Source: Bacteroidales bacterium
GTDB taxonomy: Bacteria; Bacteroidota; Bacteroidia; Bacteroidales; UBA3824
NCBI GenBank assembly: GCA_017417315.1
Contig: JAFPZK010000004.1
Location: 1 to 40,236, forward strand
Direction: 5' to 3'
Length of the DNA: 40,236 nt
A program made the position numbers and the translations under genes. The notes under the pieces are model-generated. The model saw only the letters and a list, made by a program, of their open reading frames with translations, ran no database searches and was not told the origin of the DNA. Below, in pieces: positions 7,392-15,900 of this stretch; the first letter of the stretch is position 1, and the number at the start of each line of letters is the position of its first letter.

Positions 7392-9401
7392 ATGTCACGT
7401 AATTTATTAATTTTCATATTACTATGTTTGGTTGAACCGCTTTTTGCGCAAGAAAAGACGGATATTTTCGCTCCGGATTTTTCCTCTGACGAAAAAAATA
7501 TTTTTTCTTCCGGAGAAAAAATTTCCGGACGTTTGTATCTCGGCGACGGTAATCCGTATAACATTGCAACAATTTTTAAGCCATTAAACTGCAAAAAATA
7601 CAAAATATCCGCCGACATACGTTTTGAAAAAGGCAACCAAAGACGGTGTTACGGACTTATTTTCGAGGCCTCCGGCGTTGAAAATTCCAACGTGTTTTTA
7701 GTCAGTGCATCGGGGTATTTTTTGACGGGTTATTTTGTTGACGGCAAGTTTACGGCACATTCAGATTGGCAGGAAACCGAATTTTTGAAAACGGGGATTT
7801 CTAACCGTTTAGAAATATCCCGCGACAACAATTTAACGTACTTTTATATCAACGAACATCTTGTTTATAGTACAGCGAGAACTCAGAATTATGGTTTTCA
7901 ACACGGTTACATTATAAAAAACGATGTTGAAATTTCGTCCGATTATTTTATGATAACTTCCGTAAAAGAGAAGTTTGTTTTTGAAACCCCGAAAACACTG
8001 CTTTCTGGCGTAAATTCAAAATATTCCGAAATTGCGCCCTTAGAAAGTGATGACGGCAAAGTTTTGTACTTTTCCCGTATGTACGACCCCGACAATTACG
8101 GTGAAGATGACGATTGCGATATATGGTTTTCGAGAAAAGAAGGCGATTATTTTTCTGAACCTCAACATTTTCCGTACAAGATTAATAGTCCCTTGGTCAA
8201 TGCCGTTATCCGCACCGATGATTATAACCGAACATTGTATATCGAGGGCGTTTATGACGAGACCGGCAAACAAATATCTTCTAACGGAATTTCAGTAACG
8301 ACAAAAATTTCGGAACAATATTGGTCAACACCGAAAAAGCTTGAAATCGTTAATTTTTATAACAAAAACCGCCACGGAACGTATACTTTCAGTCCTGATT
8401 TTAAGGTTTTGATTCTTTCGGTGGAGCGGGACGGCGGTTTGGGCGGTTTGGATTTATACGTCAGTTTTCTTCTTCCTGACGGCAGATATTCAGAGCCGAA
8501 AAATCTCGGAAAACCGCTTAATACCGACCTTGATGACGGTACGCCTTTTTTTTCGCCTGACGGTAAAATGCTGTATTTCAGCAGTTACGGACATAAGGGC
8601 TTCGGAAGTTCCGACATTTTTGTTTCAAAACGTCTCTCAGATAATTTTTTGGAATGGAGCGACCCCGAAAATCTCGGCTCAATGGTAAATTCTAAAAATT
8701 GGGAAGCATATTTCAGCATTTCGTCTGATTTCAAAACTGCGTATTTTGTCTCAAACGACAATCCTGATTTTGACGAAAACATTTATTCGATACTTTTGCC
8801 GGAGATTCTTGAACCGAGAAAAGACGTTTTTTTGACTTTGACTATTGTTGACAAGATTTCGAAAGAGCCGGTAAATGCTCACGTTCATTTAAAAACTGCA
8901 AGTCAGACAACGAAAATCACGGCAAAAAGAGGTGCATACGTTATCAATACGGGAGGTTTTTCTTTTGAGGTTGACATTTCGAGCGAAAATTATAGAAGTG
9001 CTTCGGCAGTTTTTAAAACTCCGCTTACATCTGACACTACTTTAACGATAGAACTTCTACCGGTAAGATACCCGTTGAAAACAATTTCGTTTTATTTTCA
9101 GACGGCGTTTTTGCCGCTTGACGGTTATCCCGAATTGGACAGACTTGCTGAATTTCTTGAACAAAATTCCGGCTTTACGGTTTTGTTATGCGGACACACC
9201 GAAAGAGGTGACACGGAATTTTCACGTAAACTTGCTCTTAACCGTGCAAACTCTGTCAAACAATACCTTGTTAATAAAGGCGTTAAGGCCTCGCGTATCA
9301 GATGCAAAGGTTTTTCAGGCACGCAGCCCTTAACTTACGGAACCTCGGAAACTGAACGCGCCCAAAACCGTAGGGTTGAAGTATATTTGACCGCACCTTA
9401 A
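7392..9401 (+). CDS. OmpA-family outer-membrane protein with PD40-type propeller repeats
   Basis: 669 residues from ATG 7392, which opens a signal peptide (MSRNLLIFILLCLVEPLFAQ). After an N-terminal domain that may be a concanavalin-like sandwich comes a beta-propeller built of PD40/WD40-like blades (GKVLYFSRMYDPDNYGEDD, GTPFFSPDGKMLYFSSYG, FGSSDIFVSKR). Then follow a short carboxypeptidase-regulatory-like sandwich (KEPVNAHVHLK) and a C-terminal OmpA peptidoglycan-binding domain (LLCGHTERGDTEFSRKLALN, VKASRIRCKGFSG, ERAQNRRVEVYL). This architecture is frequent in Bacteroidota envelope proteins that link the outer membrane to peptidoglycan, including some near type IX secretion genes. A TAATTTTG promoter element at 7360-7367 lies inside the 46-base divergent gap. 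Its stop overlaps the convergent guaD stop. Confidence 0.88.
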   Translation: MSRNLLIFILLCLVEPLFAQEKTDIFAPDFSSDEKNIFSSGEKISGRLYLGDGNPYNIATIFKPLNCKKYKISADIRFEKGNQRRCYGLIFEASGVENSNVFLVSASGYFLTGYFVDGKFTAHSDWQETEFLKTGISNRLEISRDNNLTYFYINEHLVYSTARTQNYGFQHGYIIKNDVEISSDYFMITSVKEKFVFETPKTLLSGVNSKYSEIAPLESDDGKVLYFSRMYDPDNYGEDDDCDIWFSRKEGDYFSEPQHFPYKINSPLVNAVIRTDDYNRTLYIEGVYDETGKQISSNGISVTTKISEQYWSTPKKLEIVNFYNKNRHGTYTFSPDFKVLILSVERDGGLGGLDLYVSFLLPDGRYSEPKNLGKPLNTDLDDGTPFFSPDGKMLYFSSYGHKGFGSSDIFVSKRLSDNFLEWSDPENLGSMVNSKNWEAYFSISSDFKTAYFVSNDNPDFDENIYSILLPEILEPRKDVFLTLTIVDKISKEPVNAHVHLKTASQTTKITAKRGAYVINTGGFSFEVDISSENYRSASAVFKTPLTSDTTLTIELLPVRYPLKTISFYFQTAFLPLDGYPELDRLAEFLEQNSGFTVLLCGHTERGDTEFSRKLALNRANSVKQYLVNKGVKASRIRCKGFSGTQPLTYGTSETERAQNRRVEVYLTAP

Positions 9402-9862
9402 TAATCGGTTTTATTTTCGGTTTTGAGCCAAATGTCAAAAACTTTTCTGCCTTCTTCCTGTAAAAAGTTGAGGGCGGGAATTTTGCGTTTTGTCTTTTCT
9501 ATTTCCAACTCTTTGTAAATAAAGTCGTCATCAAAACCACCGTATGCTGCATCATCTTTGGTTGCTGCATAATAGATTTTGTCGATGTGTGCCCAGTAAA
9601 TTGCGCTCAGACACATCGGACAAGGCTCTGTTGAGGAATAAATTTCGCAGCCTTCAAGAACGAAAGTGCCGAGTTTTTTGCATGCTTGTCTTATGCAGTT
9701 GACCTCTGCATGAGCCGTCGGGTCAAGGTCTTTTGTGACCGAGTTTGAAGTCTCGGCAATTATTTCGCCGTCTTTTACGATAACCGCGCCGAAAGGTCCT
9801 CCGAGATTTTCAATGCTTTGTTTTGCAAGGTCTATTGCCCGTTTTAAAAATTTTTCTTCCAT
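9398..9862 (-). CDS. guaD: Guanine deaminase (CDA-fold)
   Basis: 154 residues. Zinc-site motifs of the cytidine-deaminase fold are complete: His51-Ala-Glu53 (DPTAHAEVNCIR) and Cys81-Pro-Met-Cys84 (STEPCPMCLSAIYWA). GGPFGAVIVKDGEIIAE at the start and GGFDDDFIYKELE near the end match the guanine deaminase GuaD of Bacillus subtilis rather than tRNA adenosine deaminase. It converts guanine to xanthine in purine salvage. The start is ATG 9862, 15 bases after the predicted transcription start from TATATTTG (9891-9884). It overlaps the stop of the convergent OmpA gene by 4 bases. A different nucleobase preference cannot be excluded. Confidence 0.87.
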   Translation of the reverse strand: MEEKFLKRAIDLAKQSIENLGGPFGAVIVKDGEIIAETSNSVTKDLDPTAHAEVNCIRQACKKLGTFVLEGCEIYSSTEPCPMCLSAIYWAHIDKIYYAATKDDAAYGGFDDDFIYKELEIEKTKRKIPALNFLQEEGRKVFDIWLKTENKTDY

Positions 9863-9880
9863 TTTTTCTCTGTTTTATAA

Positions 9881-9912
9881 TTGCAAATATAGAAAAAAGT
9901 TTTTTATTTTTG
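9881..9912. promoter_or_regulatory. Divergent guaD / tilS promoters
   Basis: The minus strand carries TATATTTG (9891-9884) for guaD. The plus strand carries TATTTTTG (9905-9912) with TTG at 9881-9883 for tilS, 21 bases apart. Both fit the Bacteroidota sigma-factor consensus and they overlap within 32 bases, so the two genes may compete for polymerase. Confidence 0.55.
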
Positions 9913-9931
9913 TGATTTTTTTTCAAAAACT

Positions 9932-11257
9932 ATGCTACAAAAATTTTTAAGATTCATTTCTCAAAACCGTCTTTTTGACAAGGACAACGACAAAATCCTG
10001 CTTGCAGTCAGCGGCGGAACGGACTCTGTTGTGATGTGTGATTTGTCGTTTCATGCGGGCTTAAAATTTGCAATCTGTCATATAAATTTTAATCTTCGGG
10101 GCGAGGATTCCGTTGAAGATGAGCTGTTTGTAAGAGGTTTAGCCTCAAAATACGGCGTTGAAATTTTCGTTAAAAGTTTTAACACTTTGCAGTACGCTGA
10201 AAAGACCAAACAGTCCGTTGAAATGGCTGCGCGTGAACTCCGTTACGGGGAATTTGAGCGGATTATGAATACCGAAGGTTTTGATTATACCGCCGTTGCA
10301 CATCAAAAAGACGATGCCGTTGAGACTTTTTTCTTAAATCTTTTGCGCGGTTCGTCGATTCGCGGTCTGACGGGAATTAAGATGAAAAATAACAGAATTA
10401 TCCGTCCGCTTTTGTGTTTTTCAAGACGTGAAATTTTGCAGTATATTGAGGATAACCGTTTGAGTTTCAGGCTTGACAAAACCAATCTTGAAACCGAGTT
10501 TTCACGAAATAAAATCCGTAACGAAATCCTTCCGCTTTTTGAAGAAATCAATCCGTCGTTTAAGGATAACGCAGCTTTGAGCCTCAAATTTCTTTCGGGC
10601 GTAAAGACGATTTATGAAGATGTTATCGCGAAAAAGAAAAGCGAAATTTTGTCGGACAATATTGTAAAAATTTCTGACATTTTGGATTTTATTGAGCCAG
10701 AAACTCTGCTTTTTGAAATTACTTCGGAATATGGTTTCAATCGTGTTCAGTGTTCAGAAATTTTCAGGACGTTTTCTTCTGACGGCAGCGGCAAAGTTTT
10801 TTACAGTCCGTCGCATAAAATTTTGAAAGATAGAAACACTTTGATTATCAGCGAAATAAACGAGCCTTTGGCAATATTCACGGAAATTAAAGAAGATGAC
10901 ATTAATAGAGGAATAAAAGTTTTTGATAAAGGCAGGCTTAAATTTTCGGTTATCACAAAAGATGATTTTTCACCTGTTAGGGACAATAAAACGGTGTATT
11001 TTGATTTGGAGAAACTTGTTTTTCCTTTGGAGATTTCGCCTTGGCATTTAGGTGATTTTTTTGTTCCTTTCGGTGGAAAATTCAAGAAAAAATTGAGTGA
11101 TTTTTTTGTTGATAACAAATTGAGTGTTAACGCAAAACAAAACGTCAGGCTTTTGAAATCACAAGGGAAAATTATATGGATTATCGGTATGCGTGCCTCG
11201 TCTTTGTTCAAAGTGGGCGGTTCAACGAAAAAAATTTTGAAAATAGAAGTTGAATAA
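9932..11257 (+). CDS. tilS: tRNA(Ile)-lysidine synthase
   Basis: 441 residues. The ATP-pyrophosphatase P-loop SGGTDS is at residues 27-32 in the canonical context KILLAVSGGTDSVVM. It is followed by the family motifs FAICHINFNLRGEDSVED, AARELRYGEFERI, AVAHQKDDAVETFFLNLLRGS, RPLLCFSRREILQYI and EFSRNKIRNEILPLFEEINPS. The C-terminal TilS domain (KKLSDFFVDNKLS... IWIIGMRAS) is present. The enzyme lysidinylates C34 of the tRNA(Ile) that reads AUA and is essential. Start ATG 9932 lies 20 bases after a good promoter. Confidence 0.96.
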   Translation: MLQKFLRFISQNRLFDKDNDKILLAVSGGTDSVVMCDLSFHAGLKFAICHINFNLRGEDSVEDELFVRGLASKYGVEIFVKSFNTLQYAEKTKQSVEMAARELRYGEFERIMNTEGFDYTAVAHQKDDAVETFFLNLLRGSSIRGLTGIKMKNNRIIRPLLCFSRREILQYIEDNRLSFRLDKTNLETEFSRNKIRNEILPLFEEINPSFKDNAALSLKFLSGVKTIYEDVIAKKKSEILSDNIVKISDILDFIEPETLLFEITSEYGFNRVQCSEIFRTFSSDGSGKVFYSPSHKILKDRNTLIISEINEPLAIFTEIKEDDINRGIKVFDKGRLKFSVITKDDFSPVRDNKTVYFDLEKLVFPLEISPWHLGDFFVPFGGKFKKKLSDFFVDNKLSVNAKQNVRLLKSQGKIIWIIGMRASSLFKVGGSTKKILKIEVE

Positions 11258-11278
11258 TCAAAAATATTATTACTTTTG
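11250..11278 (+). promoter_or_regulatory. Promoter for the membrane/coiled-coil gene
   Basis: TTG (11250-11252) and TACTTTTG (11271-11278) are separated by 18 bases and lie about 23 bases before ATG 11302, so this gene need not depend on tilS transcription. Confidence 0.5.
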
Positions 11279-11301
11279 CGTATCTTAAAATTTAGAAAAG
11301 T

Positions 11302-12045
11302 ATGGCAAAGATTTTTTATGCAATAGGCGGACTTTTGATTGTAGGAGGATTGGTTGGATACCTTCTCGGAAACAGTTTTTTAGGTCCCGTAATTTCTGGA
11401 ATAGGCGTTGTGTCGCTTTTAGTAACGTTTTTCGCGAAAAGTCTCATTGATGCGGGTAAAAATCCGGACATTCCTTCAATGCCGGAGGGTAACAAATCCA
11501 TTGAAATGAAAATCAATCAGGCAATTTCGGCTGCAAGGCAAAACAAATTTAAGGCCGAAAGCGAAATCCGCAGGCTCACCGCTTGGAGCAATGACGCTAT
11601 TTTCACAACTTATAAACCTGAGTTTGAAAAAGTTAAAGCGGATTACAAAAAAGATTCGCTGCTTGAAAACTATGACGAAATCCGTGAAAAATTTTCAGTA
11701 AACCTCTCGTTTGAAACTATGGAAAAATGCGATTCTATCGTTAAGGATTATGAACAAAAAATTAACGGTTATAAAGAAAGAATCGAAGTTTTTGAAAAAC
11801 AGGAGCAGGAATACATCGTCTTAAAAGACAAAATGAAAGCCCTGAAACAGCATGAAAAAATGATGAACAAACTTGAAAGTCATAGTCAAAAACTTGAAGC
11901 GGCAACGGACAAAGAATCGCAGTCAATCGTAGCCGGCGATTACGATTTTTCACAACTTACGATGACCTCCATTGAGCAGGAAGTTGCTGAAAAAGAGTTG
12001 TATTTCAAGGAGTTGGACAAAATTAATTATGAACTAAAACAATAA
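11302..12045 (+). CDS. Membrane-anchored coiled-coil protein of unknown function
   Basis: 247 residues. The first about 50 hold two hydrophobic segments (IGGLLIVGGLVGYLLG and VISGIGVVSLLVTFFA) separated by a short turn, an inner-membrane hairpin. The rest is charged and helical (KIDQA-type stretches, VKDYEQKINGYKERIEVFEK, EYIVLKDKMKALKQHEKMM) and is predicted coiled coil in the cytoplasm. No catalytic motif is seen. It lies between tilS and tpiA with its own promoter. I do not recognise the family. Confidence 0.8.
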   Translation: MAKIFYAIGGLLIVGGLVGYLLGNSFLGPVISGIGVVSLLVTFFAKSLIDAGKNPDIPSMPEGNKSIEMKINQAISAARQNKFKAESEIRRLTAWSNDAIFTTYKPEFEKVKADYKKDSLLENYDEIREKFSVNLSFETMEKCDSIVKDYEQKINGYKERIEVFEKQEQEYIVLKDKMKALKQHEKMMNKLESHSQKLEAATDKESQSIVAGDYDFSQLTMTSIEQEVAEKELYFKELDKINYELKQ

Positions 12046-12080
12046 AATTTTATTTTTTTTTAACATATATAAATTAAAAA

Positions 12081-12848
12081 ATGAGAAAGTTAATAGTAGC
12101 AGGCAACTGGAAGATGAATACTTCGGTTGCAGAGGGTGTTGAACTCGCAAAAAAAGTAAGTGCATACGCACAGCAGAAAAACCTTCCGGCAGGAAAACAA
12201 ATCGTAATTGCTCCGCCTTTTACACATTTGGCTTCTGTTGCTCAGGTTATTGATGCAAACAAAGTAATTCTTGCCGCTCAGGATTGCGCCGCAACCAAAA
12301 ACGGTGCTTATACCGGCGAAGTTTCGGCTTCTATGCTCAAAGGTATCGGTGTTAAAGCCGTTATACTCGGACACTCTGAACGCAGACAATATTTCAAAGA
12401 GAATTCTGAAATTCTTTTGAAAAAAATTAAACTCGCTTTGGAAGAAGGCTTGGACGTAATTTTCTGCGTAGGTGAAACCAAAGATCAGAGAGAAGCAGGT
12501 GCAAATCTCTATTTCAACGTTATCAAAGCACAACTCGTTGACACTGTTTTCACTTTGACAAAAGAAGAATTTGCTAAAATCGTTATCGCTTACGAACCGG
12601 TTTGGGCTATCGGAACGGGTCTTACCGCTACTCCCGAACAAGCACAAGAAATTCACGAATTTATTCGTAAAGAAGTTGCTGCTAATTTCGGACAGCAAGT
12701 TGCAGACGACACCACAATTCTTTACGGCGGAAGTTGCAAGGCTTCTAACGCAGCAGAAATCTTCGCTAAAAAAGACGTTGACGGCGGACTTATCGGCGGT
12801 GCGGCTTTGAAGGCTGATGATTTCGGCAAAATTATTGACGCTCGTTAA
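12081..12848 (+). CDS. tpiA: Triosephosphate isomerase
   Basis: 255 residues, full length. It interconverts dihydroxyacetone phosphate and glyceraldehyde 3-phosphate in glycolysis. All signature elements are present: GNWKMN with the substrate-binding Asn/Lys near residue 12, AVILGHSERRQYF with the catalytic His, IVIAYEPVWAIGTG with the catalytic Glu (the PROSITE TIM motif), the phosphate-binding YGGSCKASNAAEI, and GGLIGGAAL. Start ATG 12081 begins MRKLIVAGNWKMN. A strong terminator follows at 12870. Transcription is separate from the next gene. Confidence 0.98.
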   Translation: MRKLIVAGNWKMNTSVAEGVELAKKVSAYAQQKNLPAGKQIVIAPPFTHLASVAQVIDANKVILAAQDCAATKNGAYTGEVSASMLKGIGVKAVILGHSERRQYFKENSEILLKKIKLALEEGLDVIFCVGETKDQREAGANLYFNVIKAQLVDTVFTLTKEEFAKIVIAYEPVWAIGTGLTATPEQAQEIHEFIRKEVAANFGQQVADDTTILYGGSCKASNAAEIFAKKDVDGGLIGGAALKADDFGKIIDAR

Positions 12849-12869
12849 TTTTATTCAACATTTTTTTAT

Positions 12870-12893
12870 AGAGACGTTGCTTGCAACGTCTCT
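12870..12893 (+). terminator. tpiA terminator
   Basis: AGAGACGTTGC (12870-12880) pairs with GCAACGTCTCT (12883-12893); the closed form is about nine pairs with a six-base loop. A long T tract follows (12899-12907). Confidence 0.85.
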
Positions 12894-12924
12894 TTCGTAT
12901 TTTTTTTAACCAAAAAATTTTATC

Positions 12925-15900
12925 ATGAAATTCTTGAAACAAATACTTTTATCCTTAGTATTTTTAGTTTTTTCCATATCTGTTTTTGCGCAGGGCGGCG
13001 ATGTTTTTACCGCTAATGCCGACTTGTCGAAACAAGTGGAAAGTTTTATTTCAGCAAAAACTACCGAAAACAAGGAAGAGGTCAAAAAGTTTACCGACAA
13101 ACTTCAAACCGGTGTTTTTCCGCAAGCGCAGTTAGAAAACATCGTCTCGTTGATGAACCTTTACGTCAAAAAAAGGGCTAATCCTGCACCTCACATGGTC
13201 AATCTTATTAAAACAATCGGGGCTTTTTGGGCTAAAAACCGCTCTAATGATTTTGCTTCATGGCATGCGTATTTGACCAAGATGATGGGACAGCAGAATC
13301 TCCCTGTTTCAAGAATTAATGAAGTTGTTGTTTTTACTTATAATCTTTTGGCTTACAACAGTTTGGAAATGATTGGTAACAAAAACTGGTATCTTTCGTC
13401 TTCAAACTACAAAATGAATTTTCTTTTAAGCGATAACGGTGAAGATATTATCACAGTTACTTCTGAGGGAACAGACCTCAGATGCCGTGAAAAAGACGAT
13501 TCCACACTGGTCATCTATTCAACCACAGGTGTTTATGACGCCAAAAATCATGTGTGGAAAGGTAAAAAAGGCAGAGTGGATTGGCGTAGAGGCAATCTGT
13601 CGCCCGACAGCATTTATGCCGAACTTTCTGATTATACCATTGACACAAAAGGCGACCATTATTCAGCCGACAACATAATTTTTTATAACAAAAAGTTTTT
13701 TAAGACCGGTCTCAAAGGCTCGCTTGAAGACAAAGTTGTTTTGGCGGGAACGGGAGAGAAGGCTCGTTATCCTCAGTTTAAGGGTAGCGAGTATGATTTG
13801 GAACTTCCTAACTTTATCGACGGTGTTGATTATAGAGGCGGTTATTCGCAAAGCGGAGTTATATTTACCGGTACTGCTCTTAATGATTCAGTAGGGCTTG
13901 CGCATCTTATTTTTAAGCGTGCCGGAAAGCCTTTTATTGATGCTGCAACCTCTAATGTGGTTTTCGGTTCGAGCAAACTTGAAAGTAAGTCGGTACGTAT
14001 AACCATTAATATAGCCGATACGGTTATTGAACATCCCGGCGTAAGACTTAAATACAATGGCGAAACGGGAGAATTGGTACTTTATAAATTTAATGCTCAC
14101 GGTTTGGAAGAAGCAAAATATACGGATTATTATCACAGACTTTTCATTGATGTCAATCAGATAGAATGGCAGCGTGAGGATACGATGTTGTTTTTTGCGA
14201 CAAGACCCGCTGCTCCTGTTGATTACGCGCTTTTTCAGTCTATTGATTATTTTTCGCCTGCCGAGTATAACGAGATGCAGGGAAGAGCGGCGATGCACCC
14301 GTTGATTTTGTTGAAAAAATATTGGGCAGAAGAACTTCAAGGCAATATATCAGCATATTCGATGAAGAGCCTTCAAAAATTTATTATGACAACTACCGGT
14401 ACGACATTAGCGGAAACGCAGGTGCATCAAATTCTGTTGAGACTCTCTTTCGGCGGATTTATTGAGTATGACACTAAGACTAAAACTATATATAGGTTCA
14501 ATCAGAAACTTTTTGATTGGATTAGTATGAACACCGGCGACAGGGATTATTCGGATATTTCCATGCAATCTTCGTGCGGCAGAGATTGTATTAATGCGGA
14601 ACTTAATCTTAATGATAACAAACTTACGATTTATAATGTTGCGAAGGTTGACCTTTCGCAGAGACGCCGCGTAAGAATTTTGCCAGATAGTGCGATTACC
14701 GTTTCGAGAAATCTTTATGTTGATTTCAGGGGTAAAGTTCAGGCCGGTTTAGTTGATGTATACGGGAAGGATTTTAATTTCGACTACACGAAATTTATGC
14801 TCAATATTAATAAAGCCGATTCAATGGCTATATTGTCAGTCGGAAAAACTCAGGACGGAAAAAAAGCCAAAATTGATTCTGTACGTTCTGTGCTTGAACA
14901 CATAGTCGGTTTTATCAACATTGACCGTCCTAATAATAAATCGGGTTACAATAAGAAAATTAAAACGCCCGACAATTTTTATCCTATGTTGACAACCACC
15001 GACACCTCTTACGTATATTACGACAGATTGGTTTCAAAATATTATGAAAGGGATATATTCCACATGACGATTTATCCTTTTAAATTGGACAGTCTTAACT
15101 CTATACAACTTAGCAGCATAAAAGAAAAAGCAAAGGGTGAATTTGTTTCAGGAATTTTTCCCGTTTTGAAAGTTCCGCTTACCGTTCAGCCGGATTTATC
15201 ACTCGGTTTTGTGCGTGAAACCTCAAAAGAAGGTATGAATTTGTTTAACGGCAAGGCTGTTTTTTACTCTCTTATAGCACTTAATGCAAGAGGTCTTAAC
15301 GGAGACGGAGATATTCATTACCTGACTTCCGTAGCAAAATCCAAGCAGTTTATTTTCTATCCTGACTCTGTTTACGGAGACTGTTTTAGCGTTAACATAA
15401 AAGGCGTAAAAGCGTCAGAAATCGGTCAGATAAAAGATGTAAAGACCGAATATCCGAATGTTTATTCTGATACGGTGGAACTTTATTGGAAACCTCATGA
15501 CGATATTTTCTCTGTCGTAACTCAGGATATGCCGTTAAAACTTTACGACAAATCCGTTGCTTTTTACGGTAAATTGGATTTAATGCCTATCAAGATGGAG
15601 GCTCAGGGCGAAATGCTTTTAAACGGCGACGGCTTGTTTTCGGATTATTTTTCGTTGAAAAACATTACTTTTTCCGCCGATAGTGCCGTGTTGTGCAATT
15701 TTGACGAAAAACGTCCCGACGACAATATGGGACATTTTTATACCGACCGTTATAATGCAAGTTATGACTTGGCGGCAAAGTATGCACAGTTTATTTCATG
15801 TAATGATTGGGCAAAATTTGTTTACTTCCCGAATCATAAATATAAACAAAGAACCGACTTTTTCAGATACGACCTTGCAGGACATTCTTTTGAGTTCGGA

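Noticed and set aside
12090..12698. 202-codon open frame antisense to tpiA
   Set aside because: It is Cys/Phe/Ser-rich with no family features and lies wholly opposite a certain tpiA gene.
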